Assembly (NCBI GenBank): GCA_030041195.1
Contig: JASHOI010000230.1
Coordinates: 1-5,760 of the forward strand
Reading direction: 5' to 3'
Length of the DNA stretch: 5,760 bases
DNA from: Streptosporangiaceae bacterium
GTDB taxonomy: Bacteria; Actinomycetota; Actinomycetes; Streptosporangiales; Streptosporangiaceae
Shown here: positions 1-5,360 of the stretch, piece by piece
Layout of the letters: every line of letters starts with the position of its first letter
Numbering within the stretch: the stretch's first letter is position 1
Notes under the pieces: generated by a model
Databases searched by the model: none
Told to the model about the DNA's origin: nothing
Seen by the model: the letters and a program-made list of their open reading frames with translations, nothing else
Made by a program: the position numbers and the translations under genes

Positions 1-147
1 CTCGGCGTCCCCGCAACGGTAGTAGATCATGGTGCGGTACATCTCGGTGGGCCTGCACAGCCCCGTCGCCCCGGGCGGAACATGGCCCGGCTCGGCCAGC
101 GGGAAGCCCGACAGCGCGAGCCGGGTGACTGCCATTCCGCTGATCAT
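1..147 (-). CDS. Unidentified protein, N-terminal 49 residues (runs off left edge)
   Basis: Function not recognised. The frame is open from ATG at 147 to the window edge, with an in-frame TGA at 174-172 closing it upstream. By hand count 44 of the 49 codons end in G or C, the strongest coding signature on the left side, so I take it as a real gene. The visible protein begins MISGMAVTRLALSGFPLAEP and ends at the edge with MYRTMIYYRCGDAE; it has no signal peptide or membrane segment. The start could be ATG 147 (preceded by a weak CGAGAG) or ATG 135 (GCGGA directly before it); neither has a convincing ribosome binding site. It lies on the same strand as the small zinc-finger gene at 634-464, 316 bases downstream of that gene's stop. 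The rest of the gene is outside the window, so no function is proposed. Confidence 0.65.
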   Translation of the reverse strand, partial: MISGMAVTRLALSGFPLAEPGHVPPGATGLCRPTEMYRTMIYYRCGDAE

Positions 148-463
148 CTCTCGCTGATCCGTGCCTGCCCCTCATCGATGTCCCAGGCAGTCCGCGCAGG
201 CGGCAACTGCCACCCGAAGCCGAGAGCGGCCTGGCCGAGTCGCCCGGCGAGACCGCCGCTCGCCCCCCAATGGGATCCGAACCGGCACGCACAAGGCTCC
301 AAGCGATCACCCCACCGCTCCACGCCAGGCAGTCCCACTCCATCAGCTCTATCAGACACACGGCTGGGCGGCCAGCTCAGATCAATCATTCGGGCGCACG
401 CACGACGACGGGCCCGCCATTTGAGCTGCCGCGCATAGCGGCTCGGGGAGCGCTCCAAAAGCG
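148..463. other. Non-coding stretch between two minus-strand genes
   Basis: I find no convincing gene in these 316 bases. A minus-strand frame is open from ATG 389 to TGA 144 and would overlap the next gene's ATG as ATGA, but only about two thirds of its codons end in G/C, well below the genes on either side, and it resembles nothing I know. A perfect 6-bp inverted repeat (GGCGAG 246-251 with CTCGCC 259-264, 7-base loop) lies about 100 bases upstream of the left-edge gene. It has no T-run on either strand, so it is not a classical terminator; it could be a regulatory hairpin or chance in GC-rich DNA. Confidence 0.4.
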
Positions 464-634
464 TTACCGGGACAGGATGCCAAACGCGCGGGGATGGGCC
501 CGGCGGTAGTGCTCGGTCAAGACCTCGTTGAGGCTGCCGGGACGATAGGCGACCGTGCGGCGGCAGATCTGGCAGCGTGTGACCGGAATGTGGGTAACGG
601 TGACAGGGAAGCGGCGTGAATGTGAAGTGCTCAT
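464..634 (-). CDS. Small zinc-finger-like protein, 56 aa
   Basis: Complete ORF from ATG 634 to TAA at 466-464. Residues 21-46 hold C21-x2-C24 and, after 17 residues, H42-x4-H47 (CQIC ... EHYRRAH), the spacing of a small CCHH-type zinc-binding finger. No other domain, signal peptide or membrane helix is present. From the first cysteine on, nearly all codons end in G/C (about 33 of 37), supporting real coding; the first 19 codons are less biased. An upstream extension in the same frame to 751 exists, but it runs antisense into the broken membrane-protein gene, so I prefer ATG 634, preceded by GGACGG. Zinc binding is inferred from the motif; a DNA-, RNA- or protein-binding role cannot be decided. 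Exact family not recognised. Confidence 0.6.
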   Translation of the reverse strand: MSTSHSRRFPVTVTHIPVTRCQICRRTVAYRPGSLNEVLTEHYRRAHPRAFGILSR

Positions 635-725
635 CACCGTCCATGATGCTAGGTCAGCGACGCTGACCGCGACCTCTGCGCCACGCGCACGCCGTGCATA
701 GCGCCGAGCCTGCGCCGGACCCAGA

Positions 726-1222
726 TTGCTGTTGCGCGACGATCTGTCCAAGGAGTACTACGCCATCATCGGTCTCGTCTCCAGCTACGACGGCTGGCTA
801 CTCAGGTCGAGCTCGTTGAGTGCTTCGCGCCAGCCCATGACGCGCTGGCCTCTGCATTCTGGTTTCTGGACGGGCTTATGAAGGGCTGCCAATACCGGTA
901 CTACGTCCGAATGCGCGAGATCGAGTACGCCGCCTACCTAATCAACCGGGTCACCCTCGGCGGCGAGTATCGCGATAAAGAGATCTCTGCCCCGCGCATC
1001 GACATGACCTGGTCTTTCAAGGGCTACCGCGTGGAGCCGGGCGATGACTGGCGCGCCGACGAACCCCAGCGGTATTCACCGCAGAAGATCTACTCGCAGT
1101 TGCAGCGCCGCTTCTGGTGGGCGAACGTCATGCTTCCGCACGCCATCGCAGTTGTTCTCGGGTCGGTGCTGTTCTTCGCCGCGGCGTTCAAAGCTCCCGG
1201 ACTCGAGCAGTTGCATCTGTAA
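726..1222 (+). pseudogene. Decayed conserved actinobacterial membrane protein
   Basis: Two pieces of one protein lie in different frames. The first (about 732-800) reads RDDLSKEYYAIIGLVSSYDG; the second (about 797-1222) contains AFWFLDGLMKG, RYYVRMREIE and APRIDMTWSFKGYR and ends in a hydrophobic segment (ANVMLPHAIAVVLGSVLFFA) and TAA. From memory, actinobacterial proteins with both motifs carry a two-helix membrane segment between YDxxLL and FWxxxG. Here most of that segment is absent, and the break at about 797-825 also changes the frame, so I infer an internal deletion. An in-frame TAG at 699-701 closes the 5' side and no good start codon or ribosome binding site is seen. A 114-codon ORF from ATG 878 remains open and might be expressed, but it would encode only the C-terminal half with one membrane helix. 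Biochemical function unknown. Related to SLATT-like 2TM proteins only by general layout. Confidence 0.55.
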
Positions 1223-1322
1223 GGTGCAGTCCTAGCGCACGATTGATCGCGCGCAGCGGCTCAATACCTGCCTTGGCGTCCCACATCCGCACGACATGGG
1301 TCAGCCGCTTGACAGTATGCAT
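1188..1322 (-). CDS. Doubtful small ORF, 44 aa
   Basis: ATG 1322 to TGA 1190-1188 on the minus strand, with GGGAG only three bases before the ATG. The peptide begins MHTVKRLTHVVRMWDAKAG and ends LGLHLTDATARVREL. It looks helical and amphipathic and loosely recalls the C-terminal fold of L7/L12-type small proteins (a hydrophobic helix, then GLxLxxA), but this is an impression only. It overlaps the 3' end of the decayed membrane-protein gene on the opposite strand by 35 bases and lies directly after the transposase relic, in the frame of that relic's first part. It may be part of the same decayed element or not coding at all. Third-position bias is modest. Confidence 0.2.
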   Translation of the reverse strand: MHTVKRLTHVVRMWDAKAGIEPLRAINRALGLHLTDATARVREL

Positions 1323-1327
1323 GCGCT

Positions 1328-1508
1328 CCCGGCCGCGGTCAGGCCCTGTGCCACGGCATCGGAGACACAGCCGTGCCGACGGCGGAACTCCAGGTCCACC
1401 GGCGATGGCACCGGCCTGCTCACACAAGATCGCGTCCGCCAGCTCAAGCGAGGCATCACCACGACGGATGAAGCAAGCAAGCAGACCCGACCTGGATAAC
1501 CCGTGCAC
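1328..1508 (-). pseudogene. N-terminal relic of a DDE transposase, frameshifted
   Basis: The minus strand in one frame reads FIRRGDASLELADAILCEQ (to about 1416) and continues, one base out of frame, as PVPSPVDLEFRRRHG and DAVAQG (about 1414-1328). Joined, these resemble the N-terminus of a transposase common in streptomycetes, recalled as ELADAxLCxDGPVxSLVxLS followed by EHRRGHGxLYDxLN (DDE superfamily, IS701-like). Relative to that pattern the relic has one extra base near 1412-1417 and lacks about four residues before FRRRHG. The catalytic DDE region and the rest of the element are absent: the frame ends at 1301 and nothing downstream resembles a DDE core. I cannot delimit terminal inverted repeats or target-site duplications. 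The assignment rests on remembered family patterns, not a search. Confidence 0.5.
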
Positions 1509-1695
1509 GCGTCGAAGCGAGCAGGACTATCATGCACACCCTTCATCACGACCTTCTGGTGCAGCTGGATCTCTTGGCGAGAACTCAGCGTCACCCGAAG
1601 GCCGTTCGTACGTCCAGCGAATAGCAGAACCCACAGCTAAACGATCTTCACTTCCTTAAATCGCGAGCTAAGCGATCGGGCAGCCGGAGGGCCTT
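1509..1695. other. Gene-free spacer between transposase relic and protease stop
   Basis: No ORF with coding character is visible. It probably includes the former upstream end of the decayed insertion element, but I cannot identify its terminus. Just past the protease stop there is a weak hairpin (ATCGC 1660-1664 with GCGAT 1672-1676, 7-base loop), followed on the minus strand by only two T residues. It could mark the 3' end of the ligase-protease transcript, but it is too short to call a terminator with confidence. Confidence 0.3.
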
Positions 1696-2787
1696 TCAGG
1701 AGTTCTCGGCCGCCTCGAAGTTGGCTTCGGCTTCTGACCCCATGTAGGCCGCGTACAGGTCACCCTTGTTGCTGGGCAGGTCACCAGCCGCTTTGTTCAC
1801 GGCGCCGATGCCGTAGAAAGCGCCGTTCGAGCCGTTGATCCATGGTCCTCCGCTCGAACCACCGACAGCGCACGTGGGAGCGTACATGTACATCATGTCG
1901 GGCCCCGGGCTGCCGCCGTTGAAGTTCGATGACTGCCCCCGGCAATGCAGGAGGACGGCTTTCGGCTCACCGAATGACGTCCATGTCTGGTACCGGCCTG
2001 GGTTGAAGGTGATGTCCAGACCCCCATGGATCGCCTGCTGGATTGTCTTGCCGTGGAGCTTTTCCATCACGAGGAAACCGAAGTCCAGGTCGTTGTCGCC
2101 GTTGTTCAGCCACTGGTTAGTGGTTGCGACCCGCCGAGCGGTCCAGATGCCGTACGGCGTCGTGCCGCACGCGAGGTAGGCGGCCGAGGAGGACAGATTG
2201 CCCATGCAGAGCGGGCCATAGTAGCCCGGCGCGAAGGCGAAGTCTGAGTAAAAGGATCCGCCGCTGCCGAGGCAGTGGCCGGCCGTAAGGACCACGCTTT
2301 GGTTGTTGCTGTTGACCACCGAGGCTGTGCACTCAGAGTACTGGCCACCCGAGTAGTAGATGAGACGCCCGATCTCGGGTGCGTAGTAGGTGAAGTCGGC
2401 CCGGTCGTCGGAGACCGAGAAGAACCCGTTGCTGACCGTGACGTCCACTGGCCCGACCCTGTAGAGCGAGATCGCGGACGTAGTCGCCGAGAGCTGGTTG
2501 GGCGACACATAAGTGATGCTGGCCGCCGCCGTGCCTCCAAACGAGACCTGGGTAAATGGTGTGAACCCGCACCCCCTGATGGTTACGGCGGTATGGCCGG
2601 TGAAAGGGCCGCCGGACGGGCTGAAGCTCGTCACGACTGGCGGGCTGAACGCGCTCGTGCTGCAGCCCGCCGGCGGTGAGAACGAAGCCACCGACGGGCC
2701 GGCCGGAATGACGGCCGCGATCGCAGCCCCGGCAGTTATAGCGACTGCAGCGCCGGCTGTCTTGGTCCAGGCTAGATGCGAGATCAT
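1696..2787 (-). CDS. Secreted IPT/TIG-domain trypsin/V8-like serine protease, 363 aa
   Basis: Predicted exported endopeptidase of the trypsin-like (S1/glutamyl-endopeptidase-like) fold. Residues 1-34 form a signal peptide: charged start, hydrophobic AGAAVAITAGAAIAAVIP, probable cleavage after PSVA. Residues about 51-136 are an IPT/TIG immunoglobulin-like domain (VTSFSPSGGPFTG, VTIRGCGF, VDVTVSNG, FTYY). The catalytic domain spans about 138-350: His171 in VVLTAGHC, Asp235 in NDLDFGFLV, Ser312 in GGSSGGPW, so the triad looks intact. Eight cysteines after the signal peptide (42, 73, 153, 172, 194, 207, 282, 306) allow four disulfides, 153-172 being the usual one beside the histidine. Start ATG 2787 is chosen because GGAGG lies 8 bases before it and the signal peptide begins there; an upstream extension to 2994 is an arginine-rich shadow inside the ligase gene. 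The gene overlaps the ligase stop as ATGA, implying translational coupling. Substrate unknown; TIG probably provides binding or spacing. Confidence 0.9.
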   Translation of the reverse strand: MISHLAWTKTAGAAVAITAGAAIAAVIPAGPSVASFSPPAGCSTSAFSPPVVTSFSPSGGPFTGHTAVTIRGCGFTPFTQVSFGGTAAASITYVSPNQLSATTSAISLYRVGPVDVTVSNGFFSVSDDRADFTYYAPEIGRLIYYSGGQYSECTASVVNSNNQSVVLTAGHCLGSGGSFYSDFAFAPGYYGPLCMGNLSSSAAYLACGTTPYGIWTARRVATTNQWLNNGDNDLDFGFLVMEKLHGKTIQQAIHGGLDITFNPGRYQTWTSFGEPKAVLLHCRGQSSNFNGGSPGPDMMYMYAPTCAVGGSSGGPWINGSNGAFYGIGAVNKAAGDLPSNKGDLYAAYMGSEAEANFEAAENS

Positions 2788-4226
2788 TGTTCGGTCCTCC
2801 AGAAAGCGGCAAGCACTGCTGGCTTCCGCGGTTTGATAGATGGAGCGGCAAGGCCTACGAGCACCGCCACCGTCAGCGGCACTGCGGGCACTTGCCACAG
2901 GAAATCCAGGCCGCTGTGCACAGCGAAGGCCACGGCCCCGGCCACGGCGCCTGCCCACGTTGCCTGGCGTGACGCATCGGCGCGCGCCCGCCACAGCAGC
3001 CGGGCAACAGCGATCATCAACATGGCCACAAGCACGGTACCGATGACGCCCAGATCGGCCATCACCTGCAAGTACTCGTCGTGGACATACCGGTCGGTGC
3101 GCGGTCGGCCGCCCGCGCCGACCCAGCGCAGAATCGCGTGCCCGGGCCCAGCACCGGCCACAAGATGCTGCCCAATCAGCTTCAACGCCGCAGCGGTCTC
3201 AGCGGAACGGTCAGGTGAGGCGAGGTTGAGCCGGTATTGCGCAAGCGTGCGCACCGCGCCATGGGCGCCGTGCGCCAGACAAAACGCGATGAGGAGCGCG
3301 GCCGACGCTGCCGCAGCGACCGTGACAAGGCCGCGGGCGCGGCCCGGGGCGAGCGCTATCAGTGCCGCAGCCGCAAGGCCAGCCGCCAGGGTGATCCCTG
3401 CGGCCAGCGGCCTGGCCGGCCCGGCTGCCTGCCAGGACGGGGCCAGGCCGAGCAGCACGATTCCGGCGCCCGCGCAGGGGCCGATGGCCGCCCGCACCAC
3501 AGCGCTGGTGCCCTGTAACAGGCACACAACCACGAACCCGGCTGCGAATGCCGCCGCGGCGCCACGGCTCAGCGTGGCAGCCGCACCGGCCAGCAGGCCA
3601 GCGGATAACAGCCGAAGGCATAGGTTCGCCGGCGCGGCGGCCAGGCGGGACAGCGTGACCAGCGCCAGGGGCACCAGCAACGCGGCTGCCGCGTTCGGGT
3701 AGGTGAGCGTCGAGGCGGCACGCCATAATCCCTGCGACGGCAGGCCCCATGGCCGCGCGTGCAGCGCGACGCCGGCCCACCCGGACGCGGCGACCGCGGC
3801 CCCGACGGCCAACGCACCATCCAGAACTATCTCACGGGTGACATTGTCCAGCCGACGGCAGACCGACACGACCATGGCCGTGCCCGCCGCGAACAGCGCC
3901 CAGCTCAGCCCCGACGCCGGTGTTCCCGCGGCGGTCGCCCGTACCAGCGCCCAGACCGCCAGCAGCGTACCCGCCAGCGCGACACCGTCACGCAGCTCAA
4001 CAGGTGAACACGGGCGTGCGCCAACCGCTACCGCGAACGCTACCGCGATCATCGCGGCGAGTAGCCATTGCATGGTGCTGAAGTAGGCGCCCTGCCCGAA
4101 CGCAGAAGCAGCAAGCGCCCCCAGAAGCACCAAGCCGGACGTCGTCATCATGAAGTCACGCCGGACAAGTGGTGCGCGGACTGCCATTGCGGCTACCGCT
4201 CCGGCCGTGAAAATCGCAAGGCACAC
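2784..4226 (-). CDS. O-antigen ligase/polymerase-like (Wzy_C) membrane protein, 480 aa
   Basis: Polytopic membrane protein of the O-antigen ligase/Wzy superfamily (Wzy_C), whose members transfer or polymerise lipid-linked glycans on the outer face of the cytoplasmic membrane. About 12-14 hydrophobic segments cover residues 26-460. Family landmarks: YPNA at 176-179; TLSRGA at 218-223 with the conserved arginine; a long hydrophilic loop (about 319-393) holding GAGPGH (358-363) and HDEYLQVMADLGVIG (382-396); and HSGLDFLWQVP (437-447) before the last helix. About 480 residues is normal for the family. Two starts are possible: GTG 4226, with almost no ribosome binding site, or ATG 4187, with GGAG 11 bases upstream and a protein beginning just before the first clear helix. 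The longer form is given; the shorter is about equally likely. No glycosyltransferase or flippase is nearby, so the glycan is unknown; in an actinomycete it would be a surface or exported polysaccharide or glycoprotein glycan rather than LPS. Upstream partner of the protease in one transcript. Confidence 0.85.
   Translation of the reverse strand: MCLAIFTAGAVAAMAVRAPLVRRDFMMTTSGLVLLGALAASAFGQGAYFSTMQWLLAAMIAVAFAVAVGARPCSPVELRDGVALAGTLLAVWALVRATAAGTPASGLSWALFAAGTAMVVSVCRRLDNVTREIVLDGALAVGAAVAASGWAGVALHARPWGLPSQGLWRAASTLTYPNAAAALLVPLALVTLSRLAAAPANLCLRLLSAGLLAGAAATLSRGAAAAFAAGFVVVCLLQGTSAVVRAAIGPCAGAGIVLLGLAPSWQAAGPARPLAAGITLAAGLAAAALIALAPGRARGLVTVAAAASAALLIAFCLAHGAHGAVRTLAQYRLNLASPDRSAETAAALKLIGQHLVAGAGPGHAILRWVGAGGRPRTDRYVHDEYLQVMADLGVIGTVLVAMLMIAVARLLWRARADASRQATWAGAVAGAVAFAVHSGLDFLWQVPAVPLTVAVLVGLAAPSIKPRKPAVLAAFWRTEQ
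2795..2800 (-). promoter_or_regulatory. Ribosome binding site of the protease
   Basis: GGAGGA on the minus strand, 7 bases before ATG 2787 and within the last codons of the ligase gene (Trp-Arg-Thr). It is the strongest Shine-Dalgarno match I found in the window. It decides the protease start against the 69-residue longer reading and suggests translation coupled to termination of the ligase. Confidence 0.85.
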
Positions 4227-4260
4227 CTCTAAGAAACAGCAGTGACCGTTAGGGGTCTGT

Positions 4261-4285
4261 CCTGCCCGCTTGAGCTATAGGCAGG
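4261..4285. repeat. Inverted repeat CCTGCC/GGCAGG upstream of ligase
   Basis: CCTGCC at 4261-4266 pairs perfectly with GGCAGG at 4280-4285 across a 13-base spacer. It lies 35-59 bases upstream of GTG 4226, within a likely leader or promoter of the ligase-protease pair. It could be an operator or a leader hairpin; no T-run follows on the minus strand, so it is not an obvious terminator. Confidence 0.4.
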
Positions 4286-4291
4286 TAAAAA

Positions 4292-4321
4292 TCCTGACTT
4301 GCCACATCTCAGGAAGTGGCA
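4292..4321. promoter_or_regulatory. Interleaved inverted repeats upstream of ligase
   Basis: Two perfect 6-bp pairings interleave. TCCTGA 4292-4297 pairs with TCAGGA 4309-4314, and TGCCAC 4300-4305 pairs with GTGGCA 4316-4321. In order the arms run A, B, A', B', so the two hairpins exclude each other or form a pseudoknot-like layout; the linkers (2, 3 and 1 bases) look too short for both full stems at once. The block lies 66-95 bases before GTG 4226. In RNA it could be an alternative-structure leader; in DNA it could be overlapping operator half-sites. No known riboswitch class is recognised, and the site is short enough that chance cannot be excluded. Confidence 0.35.
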
Positions 4322-5239
4322 CTTAATTGTAGCTATTCTCAAGGCTGCATCGGGCGACCTTGGCAAATACTCTCGATCGTTATCCGCGTCGCGATCCCGG
4401 CGGGTTCTTGCTGAGCAGATTTAGGGCAAGTTCTGCCGATTGTGATTGCCGGGTGCTCTTCCGCTATCGCGTTGAGCCAGCGCGACCTGATCAGCGGCAA
4501 CCGGAAAGCTTGTCTCAATGATTGCGGCCGGATTTCCAGCATGGGCACGCTGGACCGGGCAATCGCTAACCAGCGCAAGATAGCCGAACCTCACACTGCC
4601 ACTTTAAGAGCTCGCCGAAGCCATCGGCAGGACGGAGCCGACATTGAACGTAGGCATTTCTGCAAATCCACCTGCACCACAACTGCAGATTGTCAGGCCT
4701 CGGGAAACCCTCTGCAATGCCAAGCAGAGACCAGCACCATAATACCGGGACGATGCAGCCACCATCGCACCACGGCGTCGCGCCGAGTGCCACTTCGGGA
4801 CGCAGTTGAGCCAGTCATAGGCATGACCGAGCTGCCGACCATAGCAGCGGATATAGAACTCGCCTCTGCGCCTGAAACCACTGAGCCGGAACCTGATTAG
4901 CGCTGCCGGATCCCCAGTTGTCGCCTGCGCAAGAAGCCATACCGTCGCCGAACTGAGCGCCTGCCTCAGGAAGAGGGCCAATCACGCTGCGTGGGCAGAC
5001 GTATCAGGTCGCCGGGTTTCCGATCGCCGACTCGGCGCCTCTTTCCGCGGTTGAGCGGGCGGCGGTCACTAAGCGCAGATCTGCCAGTTCGGGACTGCTA
5101 CCGCGGGACCAGATGCGAGCCTGGATGTCCGCGGCGAAATCCGGTCGGCTGTCTACCGGTCGGTGTGTTCGGCTGGACGGGGTGAGTGGTGTCATCACGT
5201 TATCGCCGGAATGCCAGGGGCTTGCTGGCGTGCGCTGTT

Positions 5240-5259
5240 TGAGCCTGGGGTCAGGCTCA
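5240..5259. repeat. Perfect 8-bp hairpin upstream of the regulator
   Basis: TGAGCCTG at 5240-5247 is followed by loop GGGT and the exact complement CAGGCTCA at 5252-5259. It lies 101-121 bases before the GTG of the XRE/NB-ARC regulator. On the plus strand no T-run follows; on the minus strand the stem is followed by AAACAG. It could be a factor-independent terminator of the GC-stem type used in actinomycetes, or a 20-bp palindromic operator, for example for the adjacent helix-turn-helix regulator. Confidence 0.5.
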
Positions 5260-5360
5260 CTCGCCGGCGGGACGGTGGGCCGCGTGAACCGTGATGACCG
5301 TCGTCCCGAGGCGGAAACCGGCGCGCCGCAGGTGGCTGCGCCGACGTAGGCTCTGCAGAC

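Larger units (their letters stand above)
4227..5360. other. 1.1-kb lower-GC intergenic region between divergent genes
   Basis: No convincing gene. Several frames stay open for 60-150 codons on both strands (for example plus 4442-4900, minus 4981-4604, minus 5198-5004), but they overlap one another, show only weak third-position G/C bias and contain no recognisable domain. The best of a poor set is minus 5198-5004 (63-64 residues, beginning MTPLTPSSRTHRPVDSRPDF), listed here only as a possibility. The base composition looks lower in GC than the flanking genes, especially at 4240-4400. Inverted repeats occur at 4261-4285, 4292-4321, 4710-4729 (CTCTGC/GCAGAG, 8-base loop) and 5240-5259. The region separates the minus-strand ligase-protease pair from the plus-strand regulator and must hold both promoters; I could not find a good -35/-10 pair. 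It may also hold decayed genes too degraded to name. Confidence 0.45.

Noticed and set aside
144..644. Long minus-strand frame of 166 codons ending in an ATGA overlap with the left-edge gene
   Set aside because: Its first part lies out of frame over the zinc-finger gene, and the rest has weak third-position bias and no known domain. The part after ATG 389 cannot be fully excluded.
1117..1659. Plus-strand frame of 180 codons
   Set aside because: Ser/Arg/Pro-rich with no domain; it overlaps the decayed membrane gene in another frame and is antisense to the transposase relic.
1660..1676. Rho-independent terminator after the protease
   Set aside because: The stem is only 5 bp, and just two T residues follow it.
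2788..2994. 69-residue N-terminal extension of the protease from an upstream start at 2994
   Set aside because: It is arginine-rich shadow sequence within the ligase gene and would bury the signal peptide; ATG 2787 has GGAGG at the right distance.
2776..3702. Plus-strand frame of 308 codons opposite the ligase
   Set aside because: Low-complexity Ala/Arg/Pro-rich antisense shadow of a well-supported membrane protein gene.
4292..4321. Stable H-type pseudoknot
   Set aside because: The arm order fits, but the 1-3 base linkers look too short to cross 6-bp grooves; mutually exclusive hairpins are the safer reading.
4326..4331. TACAAT as a -10 promoter box for the ligase
   Set aside because: No acceptable -35 element is found at 16-19 bases upstream on the minus strand, so I do not call a promoter.
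4442..4900. Plus-strand frame of 152 codons
   Set aside because: Composition is unlike a protein of this genome (many Cys, Thr and His), third-position bias is weak, and competing open frames lie on the other strand.
4604..4981. Minus-strand frame of 125 codons
   Set aside because: Only weak third-position G/C preference and no recognisable domain; it may be a decayed gene but cannot be supported.
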